Shown piece after piece: positions 54,689 to 63,344 of a stretch of 64,000 nucleotides of DNA. The notes under the pieces were generated by a model. That model searched no databases, had not been told where the DNA came from, and saw only the letters and a program-made list of their open reading frames with translations. This stretch comes from Thalassotalea fonticola (GTDB taxonomy: Bacteria; Pseudomonadota; Gammaproteobacteria; Enterobacterales; Alteromonadaceae): NCBI RefSeq assembly GCF_032911225.1, contig NZ_CP136600.1:2728001-2792000 (forward strand). The letters are read 5' to 3'. Position 1 is the first letter of the stretch; each line of letters opens with the position of its first letter. A program made the position numbers and the translations under genes.

Positions 54689-56890
54689 TTAAAATGCGCG
54701 ACGTTCAACGTTTAAGCGTGCAGCTTCGTCTTGGTCAACGGTTTCAATTCGTACCGAACCTTGCTTGAACGCCGGTTGACGAGAGTGTGGGTCAAGCAAC
54801 CCCAGGGTTAAACGATTAACACAATCATGGAAATGAAATGGAATAAATACCATATTACGCGGTACCCTTTGGGTTAATTGCACCATAACAACCGCATCAC
54901 CTCTGCGACTGGTAAGGCGTACATAACTTTGATGGTTGATACCCAATTCCAAAGCCGCATCAGGGTTCATTTCCATATAAGGTGTTGGACTAAATTTATT
55001 ACAGTTACCTATCTTGCCGGTACGGGTACGGGTATGGAAATGCTCAACCACGCGACCACTGTTTAACCAAAAAGGATAATCCTGACAAGGTTGCTCGTTA
55101 TTGTTGTAAAAGTTGATTGGCAATAGGTTAGCTTTACCCGACTTGGTTTGAAACTTGCCATCGGTATACAAGCGCGGATCGCCTTTTAAGGTTTCAGTTG
55201 CTTCATCCGTTTGTTCACGATAAGGCCATTGAATACCACGGGCTTTGATAATTTTTTCATAGCTCATGCCTGAAATATCTAAGGTTCGGTCTTTACCTTT
55301 CGATAACTGCTTCATTTCGTCAAACGCGCCTTCGGCATGATCCGGGAAATGAATAATGTTGCCATTATCAAAACGTTTAGCCATTTGATTAAATATCCAA
55401 AAGTCAGGCTTTGAATTTGCGTAAGGTTCGATAACATTACTGATCAAATTCACTCGACGTTCGGTGTTGGTATGACAACCTTCTTTTTCTGCCCACACAG
55501 AAGCCGGAAAATATACGTGTGAATACTGATTCATTTCAACATCTTCATACACGTCTTGTACTACCAGAAAATCTAACTTTTCAAGCGCTTTGCGAATACG
55601 TGGCGTATTCGGCATTGATGTCATTGGATTCGTTGCCACTATCCATAAGCCTTTGATTTCACCTGTTTCAATCGCAGGGAAGATATCGGTTTCTGCCAAG
55701 CCGCGTTTTTTTGGGAAAAATTCAGGATCTATGCCCCAAAAATCAGCAATTTCCTGACGGTCATCGGCATTTTCCAAATAACGATATCCAGGTAACCCTG
55801 AACATGAAGACCACTCACGCGTGCCCATAGCATTACATTGACCCGTTATCGACAAACTAGTGCCGCCTGGTTTACCAATGTTGCCAGTTATAAGATTTAG
55901 ATTATTGATGTTAGCAACACCATCTGAGCCATGAGTAGATTGGTTAATACCCATGGTCCATATACTCATAGCCGCAGGTGCTTTCGCGTAAATCCGAGCA
56001 ACGGTGCGGATAGTATCTTCATCAATACCACAAATGTGCTGAGCCGATTTTGGATCATAATCCTGTACTAAGGCTTTTACTTCTTCAAAGCCTTGGGTGT
56101 GAGCATCAATGTAACTTTGATCTTGCAAGCCTTCATTAATGATCACATGCATCATAGCGTTAATTAATACACAATCGGTACCTGGCGTGATGGGTAAATG
56201 AATATCAGCAAATTGCGCTAACATCGTTACTCTCGGGTCAACTACGATCAGTGGGAACTTGCGCTTTTCTAGAGCTTCTTTTAAGCGCCAATAAATGATG
56301 GGGTGCTGTTCGGGTAAATTTGAACCAAACGCCATAAAACAATGAGTGTGCTCAAAATCGTCATAGCACCCAGGAGGGCCGTCACTGCCGAAAGAGCGTT
56401 TATAGCCGCTTACCGCAGAAGCCATACAAAGGGTAGTATTACCATCATAATTATTGGTACCAATACAGCCACGCGCCAGCTTCCCTAGCGTATAAAATTC
56501 TTCAGTGAGTAGCTGACCGGTTGAGATAATAGCGAACGCGTCGCGCCCGTAGGTTTTTTGAATACTTTTTATTTTGTCTGATGTGACGTCGAGTGCGTTG
56601 TCCCATGTTGTCTTCTCAAATTTGTCATAGTGTTTATTACGAATTAGCGGCTCGGTGCCGCGGCCCGGACTTTCAAACAGTTCAGTTTCAAGTAAACCTT
56701 TGATGCATAATTTTCCGCGGTTAACATCGGCGCCAGCGTGGCCACGCGAAGTTACGATTTTTTTATTTTTGTCTAAGCCAATTTCAATTGAGCAGCCGGT
56801 AGAACAATAGTTACACGTAGTGTATTTCCATTCTTCGACTTTTTTTGATGGAATAGCAATCGGCTTTCTGTTTTTACGCCCGAACAACAT
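54689..56890 (-). CDS. nasA: Molybdopterin-dependent nitrate reductase, assimilatory type
   Basis: A 733-residue catalytic subunit with the N-terminal [4Fe-4S] motif (Cys26, Cys29, Cys33, Cys62 in CNYCSTGC and GKLCIKG), the molybdopterin domain CIGTNNYDGNTTLCMAS and the dinucleotide-binding end ALELGINHQSYVRLTSRRGDAV. There is no Tat signal, so it acts in the cytoplasm. It is followed by the DmsBC-like subunit rather than by an NADH-dependent NasB, so it probably uses quinol. Its own sigma-54 promoter and an NtrC-type site lie upstream. Formate dehydrogenase or DMSO reductase activity is less likely given the nir, narK and cobA neighbours. Confidence 0.85.
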   Translation of the reverse strand: MLFGRKNRKPIAIPSKKVEEWKYTTCNYCSTGCSIEIGLDKNKKIVTSRGHAGADVNRGKLCIKGLLETELFESPGRGTEPLIRNKHYDKFEKTTWDNALDVTSDKIKSIQKTYGRDAFAIISTGQLLTEEFYTLGKLARGCIGTNNYDGNTTLCMASAVSGYKRSFGSDGPPGCYDDFEHTHCFMAFGSNLPEQHPIIYWRLKEALEKRKFPLIVVDPRVTMLAQFADIHLPITPGTDCVLINAMMHVIINEGLQDQSYIDAHTQGFEEVKALVQDYDPKSAQHICGIDEDTIRTVARIYAKAPAAMSIWTMGINQSTHGSDGVANINNLNLITGNIGKPGGTSLSITGQCNAMGTREWSSCSGLPGYRYLENADDRQEIADFWGIDPEFFPKKRGLAETDIFPAIETGEIKGLWIVATNPMTSMPNTPRIRKALEKLDFLVVQDVYEDVEMNQYSHVYFPASVWAEKEGCHTNTERRVNLISNVIEPYANSKPDFWIFNQMAKRFDNGNIIHFPDHAEGAFDEMKQLSKGKDRTLDISGMSYEKIIKARGIQWPYREQTDEATETLKGDPRLYTDGKFQTKSGKANLLPINFYNNNEQPCQDYPFWLNSGRVVEHFHTRTRTGKIGNCNKFSPTPYMEMNPDAALELGINHQSYVRLTSRRGDAVVMVQLTQRVPRNMVFIPFHFHDCVNRLTLGLLDPHSRQPAFKQGSVRIETVDQDEAARLNVERRAF

Positions 56891-56932
56891 AGATAATTCC
56901 TGGGTTGAATAAATTTTGCATTAATAGTGCAG

Positions 56933-56950
56933 TTGCAATTTTCAAACCAA
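56933..56950 (-). promoter_or_regulatory. Sigma-54-like promoter upstream of nasA
   Basis: On the minus strand TTGG, ten bases and GC are followed by AA (TTGGTTTGAAAATTGCAA). The -24 GG and -12 GC positions and their 10-bp spacing are right, but the CAC of the -24 element is replaced by TTT, so it is a weaker match than those at nirB and narK. It lies about 43-60 bp before the ATG. Confidence 0.55.
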
Positions 56951-57020
56951 AAATAAAGTACTTACTAAACATGGACTTACACTTTAAACTTGCAAGCTTG
57001 ATGTATCATAAAGGTGCTAA

Positions 57021-57037
57021 TGCGCTAAAAAGGTGCG
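57021..57037 (-). promoter_or_regulatory. NtrC-type site upstream of nasA
   Basis: TGCGC (57021-57025), seven bases and GTGCG (57033-57037) match the GCAC-N7-GTGC core with one change. It lies about 80 bp upstream of the nasA sigma-54-like promoter, a distance typical of enhancer sites. It is close to, and just beyond, the stop of the Gfo/Idh gene. Confidence 0.55.
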
Positions 57038-57052
57038 CAGTAAGTTAAAGTG

Positions 57053-58033
57053 TTAATAGTGTAAATTAATAAAGTTTCTTACCTCATCTAACGTGTTAAT
57101 TAGCTGTTTGCTAAATGCAAAGTTCATGATGTTACTTTCGCTTTTTTCTTGTCGTAACAACTCATTAAAGTGCTCAATTTCATAATTATAGCCAAGCGTG
57201 CTGTAACCAAAATCAACAACTCTTTCTTCATTATTTTCAATAATAGTTACAGTTGTTGGGCCATGAAAGCCATTATTAATTTTAATAATACCAGTGTCAC
57301 AATAAAATATTGCTTCATTAGAAGTTTGCTCTAGCAAGGTACTTTCTAAGGTTGCTGTGGCGTGTTCATATTCAAATATCATAGAACAAGAAGAGTCTGC
57401 GCCATTGGCAAAGTAGCTTGCTGATGCTTGAATATTGTTAGGTTTTCCTAAGGTCGATAGTGCTGCAAATATGGGGTAAATGCCAATATCTAAAAGACTG
57501 CCACCACCTAACGACTTATTAAATAAGCGCGAATCGTTATTAAATTCACGAACAAAGCCAAAATTAGCTTCCAACTTTACAATATTGCCATAGGTTTTAT
57601 TTGCTAACTCGGTTAGTACAAATTGGTAATGAGGTAGAAAGTAAGTCCAAAGCGCTTCCATCAGTAAGGTATTATATTGCTTGGCACTCGCTATCATAGC
57701 GTTGACTTGTGTAGCATCCATCGCAAATGGCTTTTCGCACAAAACTGCTTTACCGTGTTCTAAACACAACAAAGTATTTTCTTGGTGTAAGGCATGCGGT
57801 GTTGCGATATAAATAGCATCTACTTGTTCGTTTTCGACTAATTGCTGATAACTGTTGTAAGCCACTTTTGCTTGGTATTTGTTGGCAAAATCATCTGCTT
57901 TGATTTGTGTTCTAGACGCAACCGCATAGAGCTCAGCGCCATTAACGGTTAATAGGTCAGTAGCAAATTTATTGGCAATACCACCCAGGCCGAGAATACC
58001 CCAACGAATGTTTCGATTCTTAATAGGCATCAT
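57053..58033 (-). CDS. Gfo/Idh/MocA family oxidoreductase
   Basis: A 326-residue protein: N-terminal Rossmann domain with GILGLGGIANKFATDLL (NAD(P) motif, about 13-30) and the EKPFAMDATQV motif (EKP at about 100) followed by a C-terminal beta-sheet domain (SLLDIGIYPIFAALSTLG). The family oxidises or epimerises sugars and related alcohols. Nothing links it to nitrate in known pathways, yet it lies between the PP2C-kinase gene and nasA. Start MMPIKNR; either of the first two ATGs is possible. Confidence 0.85.
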   Translation of the reverse strand: MMPIKNRNIRWGILGLGGIANKFATDLLTVNGAELYAVASRTQIKADDFANKYQAKVAYNSYQQLVENEQVDAIYIATPHALHQENTLLCLEHGKAVLCEKPFAMDATQVNAMIASAKQYNTLLMEALWTYFLPHYQFVLTELANKTYGNIVKLEANFGFVREFNNDSRLFNKSLGGGSLLDIGIYPIFAALSTLGKPNNIQASASYFANGADSSCSMIFEYEHATATLESTLLEQTSNEAIFYCDTGIIKINNGFHGPTTVTIIENNEERVVDFGYSTLGYNYEIEHFNELLRQEKSESNIMNFAFSKQLINTLDEVRNFINLHY

Positions 58034-58078
58034 GTGTATAGAACTCTGATTACTAATTCATTGATATTTTAGTGTATC

Positions 58079-59851
58079 TCACAGACTAATAGATGCCACT
58101 AAGGCAATGAATAAAATTAATGAAACGCCTTGCCAAAACACAACAGGGTTACGTTGTAAAATCGGTTGTTTTTTATATTCTTCTACTGCGCGTAAGTTAG
58201 GTTTTTTTAGATCGGTTTCCAGTTCAGAAAATGCTTGATATCTTGCCTTAGGATCAGCCTGAGTACATTGCTGTAAACTTAAATCTAACCAAAGTGGCAA
58301 TTCAGGCCTGAATTGTTTAATACTGCGATAATGCCATTGCTGATAACTGGTTTGTGTAATCGTGGTATTTTGCATGGGTTTATAAGGTAATTCACCACTG
58401 AGCATCTCATAACAAATAACCCCTAATGAAAATAAATCACTTAAATTTGTGGCGCTAAGCTCCAATAATGTTTCTGGTGCAATGTAATTCAACGACCCCT
58501 GTGGCACAGTTTCGGTTAATGTGTCGTTATTCTCATCAAGCGCCGCGACTAGTGCCGTACCATAGTCGATGAGTTTTACGTGACCGAATTTATCGATCAT
58601 TATGTTGTCGGGTTTAAGGTCTCTATGCACCAACTCTAAGCGCTTAAACTTTCTAAGCGCTGCGATTACCTGGCTGATGATATCTCTAACCTCGCTGATA
58701 CTCGGCTTAGGATTATCGTGCATCCATTCACTTAACGTTTGCCCTTCAATATATTCACACACGTGATAAAGAAAGCGGCTATCTTTTTGATCGCTTTTAA
58801 CTCGCATAATATTACTGTGGTCGATACGTTCACCGACCCAGGCTTCACGCATAAAGCCCTGTAAGTAAATGGTATCATCAGCAAAGTTTTGTGAGGGCAC
58901 CTTTAACACAACTGGTGTTGATTCATCTTCGTGCTGAGCTAAATATAAATGCGAGCGAATACTGGCATGGATAATTTTTCCAATTTTATAACCATCAAGT
59001 TTCATGCCCACGTTGAGTGCTGGCGGTATGCGCCGGCTTAATAAGTTACGTTCAATTTCTTCAGTTTGTCGGTTTGGGGTAGAACGTATGTATACTAATA
59101 AGCAGCTGACATTATCATCACTACCTTTATCGATTGCTTGCTCAACAATTTTCTTACTCAGAACTTCAAGTTCTAGATTGTCAGGATGACTAGATAAGGT
59201 AGATAATTGCTGTTTGAAATATTTGGCTGATAAATAATCATGCACACCATCACAGGTTAATAAAAAAATATCACCGCTTTGCACGTCAACCTGATGCACA
59301 TCGACTTGTAGCCTAGAGTCGGCACCAAGAGCACGGGTAAGTACCGCATTGCTCGCACCTTGCTTGCGGTTATGATCAGAGGTAATAACCTCGAGCTGTT
59401 TGTTTTTGAAGGCGCTGATGCGGGTGTCGCCGAGATGAAACAAATAACCCGTTGAAGATTTAACAATTAATGCTGAAAATGTAGTTAACCATTGCTGTGC
59501 CTGACCACTGATAGAATCAGTTTGTGAGTACAACCATTGATTTAAACTGGTTAATACTTTCGCTGCCGATTTTCGGGTAGACCAAGTTTGCGGGGTTGAA
59601 TAATATTGTTCAATAAATTGAGTGACTGCAAGTTGCGCAGCTTCCGCAGACTTTGAAGCACTTGAAAGGCCATCCGCAATTGCTGCAACAGCACCTTTTG
59701 AATGTAATTCACTAGGTTTAGGCACATAAGCGGCAAATGCGTCCTGATTTTCAGGCTTTCTACCAGCACAAGAAAAACCACCAAAATGCAGCTGCAATTG
59801 AGCAGCAACACTTTGATTTTTCTCTATACTTTTTGCTTCGTTAACTGACAT
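58079..59851 (-). CDS. Bifunctional PP2C phosphatase/Ser-Thr protein kinase with C-terminal membrane anchor
   Basis: A 590-residue fusion. Residues about 20-260 are a PP2C phosphatase with metal motifs ENQDAF, AIADGLSS, GDTR, TCDGVHD and GSDDNVSCLLV. Residues about 285-545 are a Hanks-type kinase with an ATP lysine (VVLKVP), HRDLKPDNIM catalytic loop, DYG in place of DFG, and an IAPE motif. A hydrophobic C-terminal segment (568-590, VVFWQGVSLILFIALVASISL) anchors it to the inner membrane. It lies between narK and the Gfo/Idh gene. It may set the phosphorylation state of the transporter or reductase, but its target is not known. Confidence 0.92.
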   Translation of the reverse strand: MSVNEAKSIEKNQSVAAQLQLHFGGFSCAGRKPENQDAFAAYVPKPSELHSKGAVAAIADGLSSASKSAEAAQLAVTQFIEQYYSTPQTWSTRKSAAKVLTSLNQWLYSQTDSISGQAQQWLTTFSALIVKSSTGYLFHLGDTRISAFKNKQLEVITSDHNRKQGASNAVLTRALGADSRLQVDVHQVDVQSGDIFLLTCDGVHDYLSAKYFKQQLSTLSSHPDNLELEVLSKKIVEQAIDKGSDDNVSCLLVYIRSTPNRQTEEIERNLLSRRIPPALNVGMKLDGYKIGKIIHASIRSHLYLAQHEDESTPVVLKVPSQNFADDTIYLQGFMREAWVGERIDHSNIMRVKSDQKDSRFLYHVCEYIEGQTLSEWMHDNPKPSISEVRDIISQVIAALRKFKRLELVHRDLKPDNIMIDKFGHVKLIDYGTALVAALDENNDTLTETVPQGSLNYIAPETLLELSATNLSDLFSLGVICYEMLSGELPYKPMQNTTITQTSYQQWHYRSIKQFRPELPLWLDLSLQQCTQADPKARYQAFSELETDLKKPNLRAVEEYKKQPILQRNPVVFWQGVSLILFIALVASISL

Positions 59852-59882
59852 TCTCTAACTCTGTAGACACCAATGATTATTT

Positions 59883-60155
59883 TTAACTAACATTAATTAA
59901 TTCTATTAATACCCGTCTTCACATTACCCCACCTTTTAATTTATAAAAGGTTTGATAGTTTAACTGACATTAATTAATTCTATTAATACCCGTCTTCACA
60001 TTACTCTACCTTTTGATTTATAAAAGGTTTGATAGTTTAACTGACATTAATTAATTCTATTAATACCCGTCTTCACATTACTCTACCTTTTGATTTATAA
60101 AAGGTTTGATAGTTTAACTGACATTAATTAACTCAATCGTACCGTCTTCACGTAC
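59883..60155. repeat. 77-bp tandem repeat array between narK and the PP2C-kinase gene
   Basis: The phrase ACATTAATTAATTCTATTAA recurs at 59890, 59967 and 60044, exactly 77 bp apart. A fourth, diverged copy at 60121 lies inside the narK 3' end (ACATTAATTAACTCAATCG). Each copy carries an ACCTTTT...AAAAGGT hairpin. The repeats seem to have arisen by duplication of the narK tail, stop codon included. They fill the gap to the next gene and could slow or terminate transcription. Confidence 0.9.
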
Positions 60156-61583
60156 TTCCGTCATTGAACCTTTTGGCTCTTCCATAAATAATAATGTGAT
60201 AAAACCAACGACTGCGGTACCAGCTATTACCAAGAAAAACTGTTGATAACTTACCATTGATAGTACCGTTAAATAGACAACAGCACCAACGTTACCATAA
60301 GCCCCTGTCATACCGGCAATTTGCCCGGTCAATCTACGCTTAATTAATGGTACTGCGGCAAATACTGCACCTTCACCAGCCTGGACAAAGAAAGAACACG
60401 CCATAGCTGCAATAACAGCTAATGCTAATGGCCAACTGCTATCAATAGCTGACATGGTCAAGTAGCCTAACGCTAGACCTGCTGTTAAAATGAGTAGCGT
60501 TTTTTTACGACCAAATTTGTCACTGATCCAACCGCCACCTGGACGCGACATTAAATTCATGAATGCATATAACGAAGCCAACATACCGGCATATACCATA
60601 TCTAATGAAAACACTTCTGCAAAAAATAGTGGTAGCATCGAGATCACGGCTAACTCAGAGCCGAAGGTGGCAAAGTATAAAATATTAAGCACCGCAACTT
60701 GCTTAAATTTATATTGATGAATCTCGGCAACTGGTTTTTCAAATACATGACCATTTACTTTATACGTTTGCTTCACTTCATAAATAAACAACAACAATAA
60801 AGCAAAGTAAGCAATTAAAGCACTTTGCTCAGAAAACAAATTAACGCCATTTGGCGATAACTTCCAAGTTAGCAATGATAAGGCACCGTACATGGGTATT
60901 TTCATTAACAGTAATAACCAGAAGTCACCTTTGCTGGTGATCTCCATTGCCCCTGTTTGCTTAGGCTTGAAATAAGTAGAGCCTTTCGGTGTATCTGTGA
61001 CATTAAAATACCAAATAACACTGAATATAAGGCTAAGTAAACCAGACAAGCCAACTGCATAGCGCCAGCCATCCTCACCACCAAACATAAGTGCAATTAA
61101 TGGTAAAGACATAGCAGCTGCCGCTGAACCGAAATTACCCCAACCGCCATAAATACCTTCAGCTGTACCTAATTCATTAGCCGGAAACCATTCACTAACC
61201 ATGCGAATACCAATCACAAAACCCGCACCAATAAAACCAAGCAAGAAGCGCGCAATTGCAGCTTGCTCAAAATTACTAGCGGCGGCAAACATAAAACAAG
61301 GGATACTACATAATGCTAACACCCAAGTATAAGTAAGTTTTGGGCCATAGCGATCGGTCAACATACCAATAATCACTCGCGCAGGAATAGTTAATGCTAC
61401 ATTTAAAATTAACAACGTTTTAATTTCGCTTGCTGATAGCCCTAAACTATTCGCGATAACCGCTAACAACGGGGCATGGTTAAACCAGACCACAAAGGTG
61501 ATAAAAAAAGCCATCCAGCTTAGGTGTAGGGTTTTCATTTTCCCTGTAAATGACCACAGTTTAATACCTGCTTGCTCACTCAT
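60114..61583 (-). CDS. narK: Nitrate/nitrite MFS transporter (NarK/NasA family)
   Basis: A 489-residue MFS protein of the nitrate-nitrite porter family, with 12 hydrophobic segments. It contains RFLLGFIGAGFVIGIRMVSEWFP, GGWGNFGSAAAAMSLPL (the nitrate-signature glycine-rich TM5) and the second signature GMTGAYGNVGAVVYLTVLS in TM11, each with spaced glycines and a conserved arginine before TM. The ATG at 61583 (MSEQAGIK) is preferred over that at 61595, because GGAG lies ten bases before it. Controlled by a near-consensus sigma-54 promoter. First gene of the leftward nitrate unit. Confidence 0.92.
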   Translation of the reverse strand: MSEQAGIKLWSFTGKMKTLHLSWMAFFITFVVWFNHAPLLAVIANSLGLSASEIKTLLILNVALTIPARVIIGMLTDRYGPKLTYTWVLALCSIPCFMFAAASNFEQAAIARFLLGFIGAGFVIGIRMVSEWFPANELGTAEGIYGGWGNFGSAAAAMSLPLIALMFGGEDGWRYAVGLSGLLSLIFSVIWYFNVTDTPKGSTYFKPKQTGAMEITSKGDFWLLLLMKIPMYGALSLLTWKLSPNGVNLFSEQSALIAYFALLLLFIYEVKQTYKVNGHVFEKPVAEIHQYKFKQVAVLNILYFATFGSELAVISMLPLFFAEVFSLDMVYAGMLASLYAFMNLMSRPGGGWISDKFGRKKTLLILTAGLALGYLTMSAIDSSWPLALAVIAAMACSFFVQAGEGAVFAAVPLIKRRLTGQIAGMTGAYGNVGAVVYLTVLSMVSYQQFFLVIAGTAVVGFITLLFMEEPKGSMTEVREDGTIELINVS

Positions 61584-61625
61584 AATTAACTCCATATGTT
61601 TTTAATACTGCAATTAATAGTGATA

Positions 61626-61643
61626 TTGCAAAGCTGGTGCCAA
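61626..61643 (-). promoter_or_regulatory. Sigma-54 promoter for narK
   Basis: On the minus strand the sequence is TTGGCACCAGCTTTGCAA, matching the full TTGGCAC-N5-TTGC consensus with GG and GC ten bases apart. It is about 43-60 bp upstream of the narK ATG at 61583. Confidence 0.9.
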
Positions 61644-61717
61644 CTAAAAAGCCAATAAAATAAATGTTAAAAAACAATGTGATACGAAAACAATGCTGTT
61701 AATGTAGATTTTATAAT

Positions 61718-61753
61718 TGCACTCTATATGAGCCTCTGCACGCTTTAAGTGCG
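61718..61753. promoter_or_regulatory. Tandem NtrC-type enhancer sites upstream of narK
   Basis: Two 17-bp sites: TGCACTCTATATGAGCC (61718-61734) and TGCACGCTTTAAGTGCG (61737-61753). The second fits GCAC-N7-GTGC exactly, the first with one change. They are about 19 bp centre to centre (two helical turns) and 75-110 bp upstream of the sigma-54 promoter. This is the classic NtrC enhancer layout. Confidence 0.75.
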
Positions 61754-61856
61754 GCTTAGGTATTACAAAATTTCCGATAAATAAAGCAGCTGCTGACTTG
61801 TTTTGAATAAATATTACGTCAAAATAAACACTCAAATAGATATTGGAATTAAGTGA

Positions 61857-62369
61857 ATGGGTAGATACTTTTTTGGTTTAGATTTGCCAATCAACAACAA
61901 GCAGAAGATAGCTGCTTGGCGTGACGTACATTTACCGAGTGATAATAAATCAGTAGTACTTGAAAACTTTCATATTACATTGGTGTTTTTAGGTATGGTT
62001 GATGACTTAACATTACAGCAATGTATTGCTGCTGCCGATAATATTGTCGGTTCAACGTTTTCTCTAGTTTTAAACGATGTTGGCTTTTGGGCTAAACCCA
62101 AAGTTTTGTTTTTGAGTAGTAATAAGGTTGATATTGCTTTGCAAACATTAGTTGCAGATCTTGAAAACCTTGCTTTAAGCAACTCGATTAAACTCGAGCG
62201 AAGGCCATATATTCCACATTTAACTTTATGTCGAAAAGCTACAGCACATGCAGTAATGTCAGCGCAGCCAGAATTTGAATTTACCTTTACTGATTTTTGC
62301 TTATATGAGTCAAAATCAACTGAGCAAGGTGTTCGTTACGTAGTCATTCATCGTTGGCGCTTGCGATGA
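61857..62369 (+). CDS. thpR: RNA 2',3'-cyclic phosphodiesterase (ThpR/LigT)
   Basis: A 170-residue 2H phosphoesterase with both HxT motifs: FHITLVFLG (about residue 40) and HLTLCRKA (about 122). The opening RYFFGLDLP matches the ThpR/LigT family. The enzyme hydrolyses 2',3'-cyclic phosphate RNA ends. Its ATG is 273 bp from the divergent narK start, with the narK promoter lying between them. Confidence 0.9.
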   Translation: MGRYFFGLDLPINNKQKIAAWRDVHLPSDNKSVVLENFHITLVFLGMVDDLTLQQCIAAADNIVGSTFSLVLNDVGFWAKPKVLFLSSNKVDIALQTLVADLENLALSNSIKLERRPYIPHLTLCRKATAHAVMSAQPEFEFTFTDFCLYESKSTEQGVRYVVIHRWRLR

Positions 62370-62444
62370 AATTAAATAATGGCAGAAAATTAACTCAATT
62401 TTGTGTAAAATCCATTTTTGATTTTATCACCTGTAAAGAATTTT

Positions 62445-63344
62445 ATGCCTGTTGCGATTAACTTATTTCTATCTGCTATTCGACCGATTACTTTTTTTCT
62501 TCCTTGCGCAGCAATTATTTTAGGTGCAGGTTTGTCAGCTTACAGTGGTGTGGTAGACGGCCCTTTATTTGTTTCTTTATTAACACTTGCACTATTAGCG
62601 CAAATTACCATCAATTTAGGTGATGATTATCAGCGAGCATTTATTACCAGCGCAGCGGTTTTAAATCAACAAAGCCAGTCAAGTCAAAAACAAATGCATG
62701 TGCGATATCAAATGTTGAGGCTAATTCTTGGCTGTTTTATTCTGTTTAGTATTGGCATTATAATTCTTTGTAAAATGAGCACAGACGGCAGTTTTATCGC
62801 CTATGGTTTAGCCGGACTATGTGCAATGATTTTACTGATGATATTGCGTATTAAAACAAGACAAGCAAGTGTTTCTAAACCTATTTCAATAGCAGCCATT
62901 ATGGCAAATATATTACTGCTTGGTTTTTTACCAACCCTAGTTAGTTACTACTTACACACTTCAAAGTTTAACTATAGCGTAGTTGGCTTAGCATTTTGTG
63001 CAGGACTGTTGGTGTTAAGTGTGTTATTTACAGGTAACCTAAAACAACAAATAACTAAAGACGCTGGTATCAATAGTGAGAACCTGACGCCAGCATTCAG
63101 GCTATTATTAAATGTGCTACTAGTCTTAATAGCTGTAGTGTTTTCGTTTACTTTAGCAATTATTTATTTTGCCGAATTACCATTATTTTCAGGCTTATTC
63201 ATTTTCACTTTGCCATCATTTGTTGGCTCAATAATGACAGTGAAGCACCTACCTGAAGAGGACGTAACCCAAACACAAATAAGCAAGTTAATATTTACTT
63301 GTTTTGCCTTTTGGATATTATTTGTTATTGGTTTAATGCTTTAG
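62445..63344 (+). CDS. UbiA-like prenyltransferase family membrane protein
   Basis: A 299-residue protein with about eight or nine membrane helices and the opening AIRPITFFLPCAAIILGAGLSAYSG, as in MenA/UbiA proteins. The first prenyl-diphosphate motif is NLGDDYQRAF, short of the usual NDxxD pattern. A second Asp-rich motif was not obvious. It may therefore be a divergent or inactive member. The start at 62445 (MPVAIN) is preferred over the TTG at 62418. Its last 20 bases overlap the end of the opposite MscS gene. Confidence 0.65.
   Translation: MPVAINLFLSAIRPITFFLPCAAIILGAGLSAYSGVVDGPLFVSLLTLALLAQITINLGDDYQRAFITSAAVLNQQSQSSQKQMHVRYQMLRLILGCFILFSIGIIILCKMSTDGSFIAYGLAGLCAMILLMILRIKTRQASVSKPISIAAIMANILLLGFLPTLVSYYLHTSKFNYSVVGLAFCAGLLVLSVLFTGNLKQQITKDAGINSENLTPAFRLLLNVLLVLIAVVFSFTLAIIYFAELPLFSGLFIFTLPSFVGSIMTVKHLPEEDVTQTQISKLIFTCFAFWILFVIGLML

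Noticed and set aside
52600..56890. DMSO or TMAO reductase operon
   Set aside because: The fused subunit resembles DmsB-DmsC, but the catalytic subunit lacks a Tat signal and the flanking narK, nirBD, cobA and NtrC-type sites fit nitrate assimilation.
59883..60155. Regular 77-bp repeats as a CRISPR array
   Set aside because: The repeats are contiguous with no unique spacers, and one copy overlaps the narK coding end; no cas genes are present.
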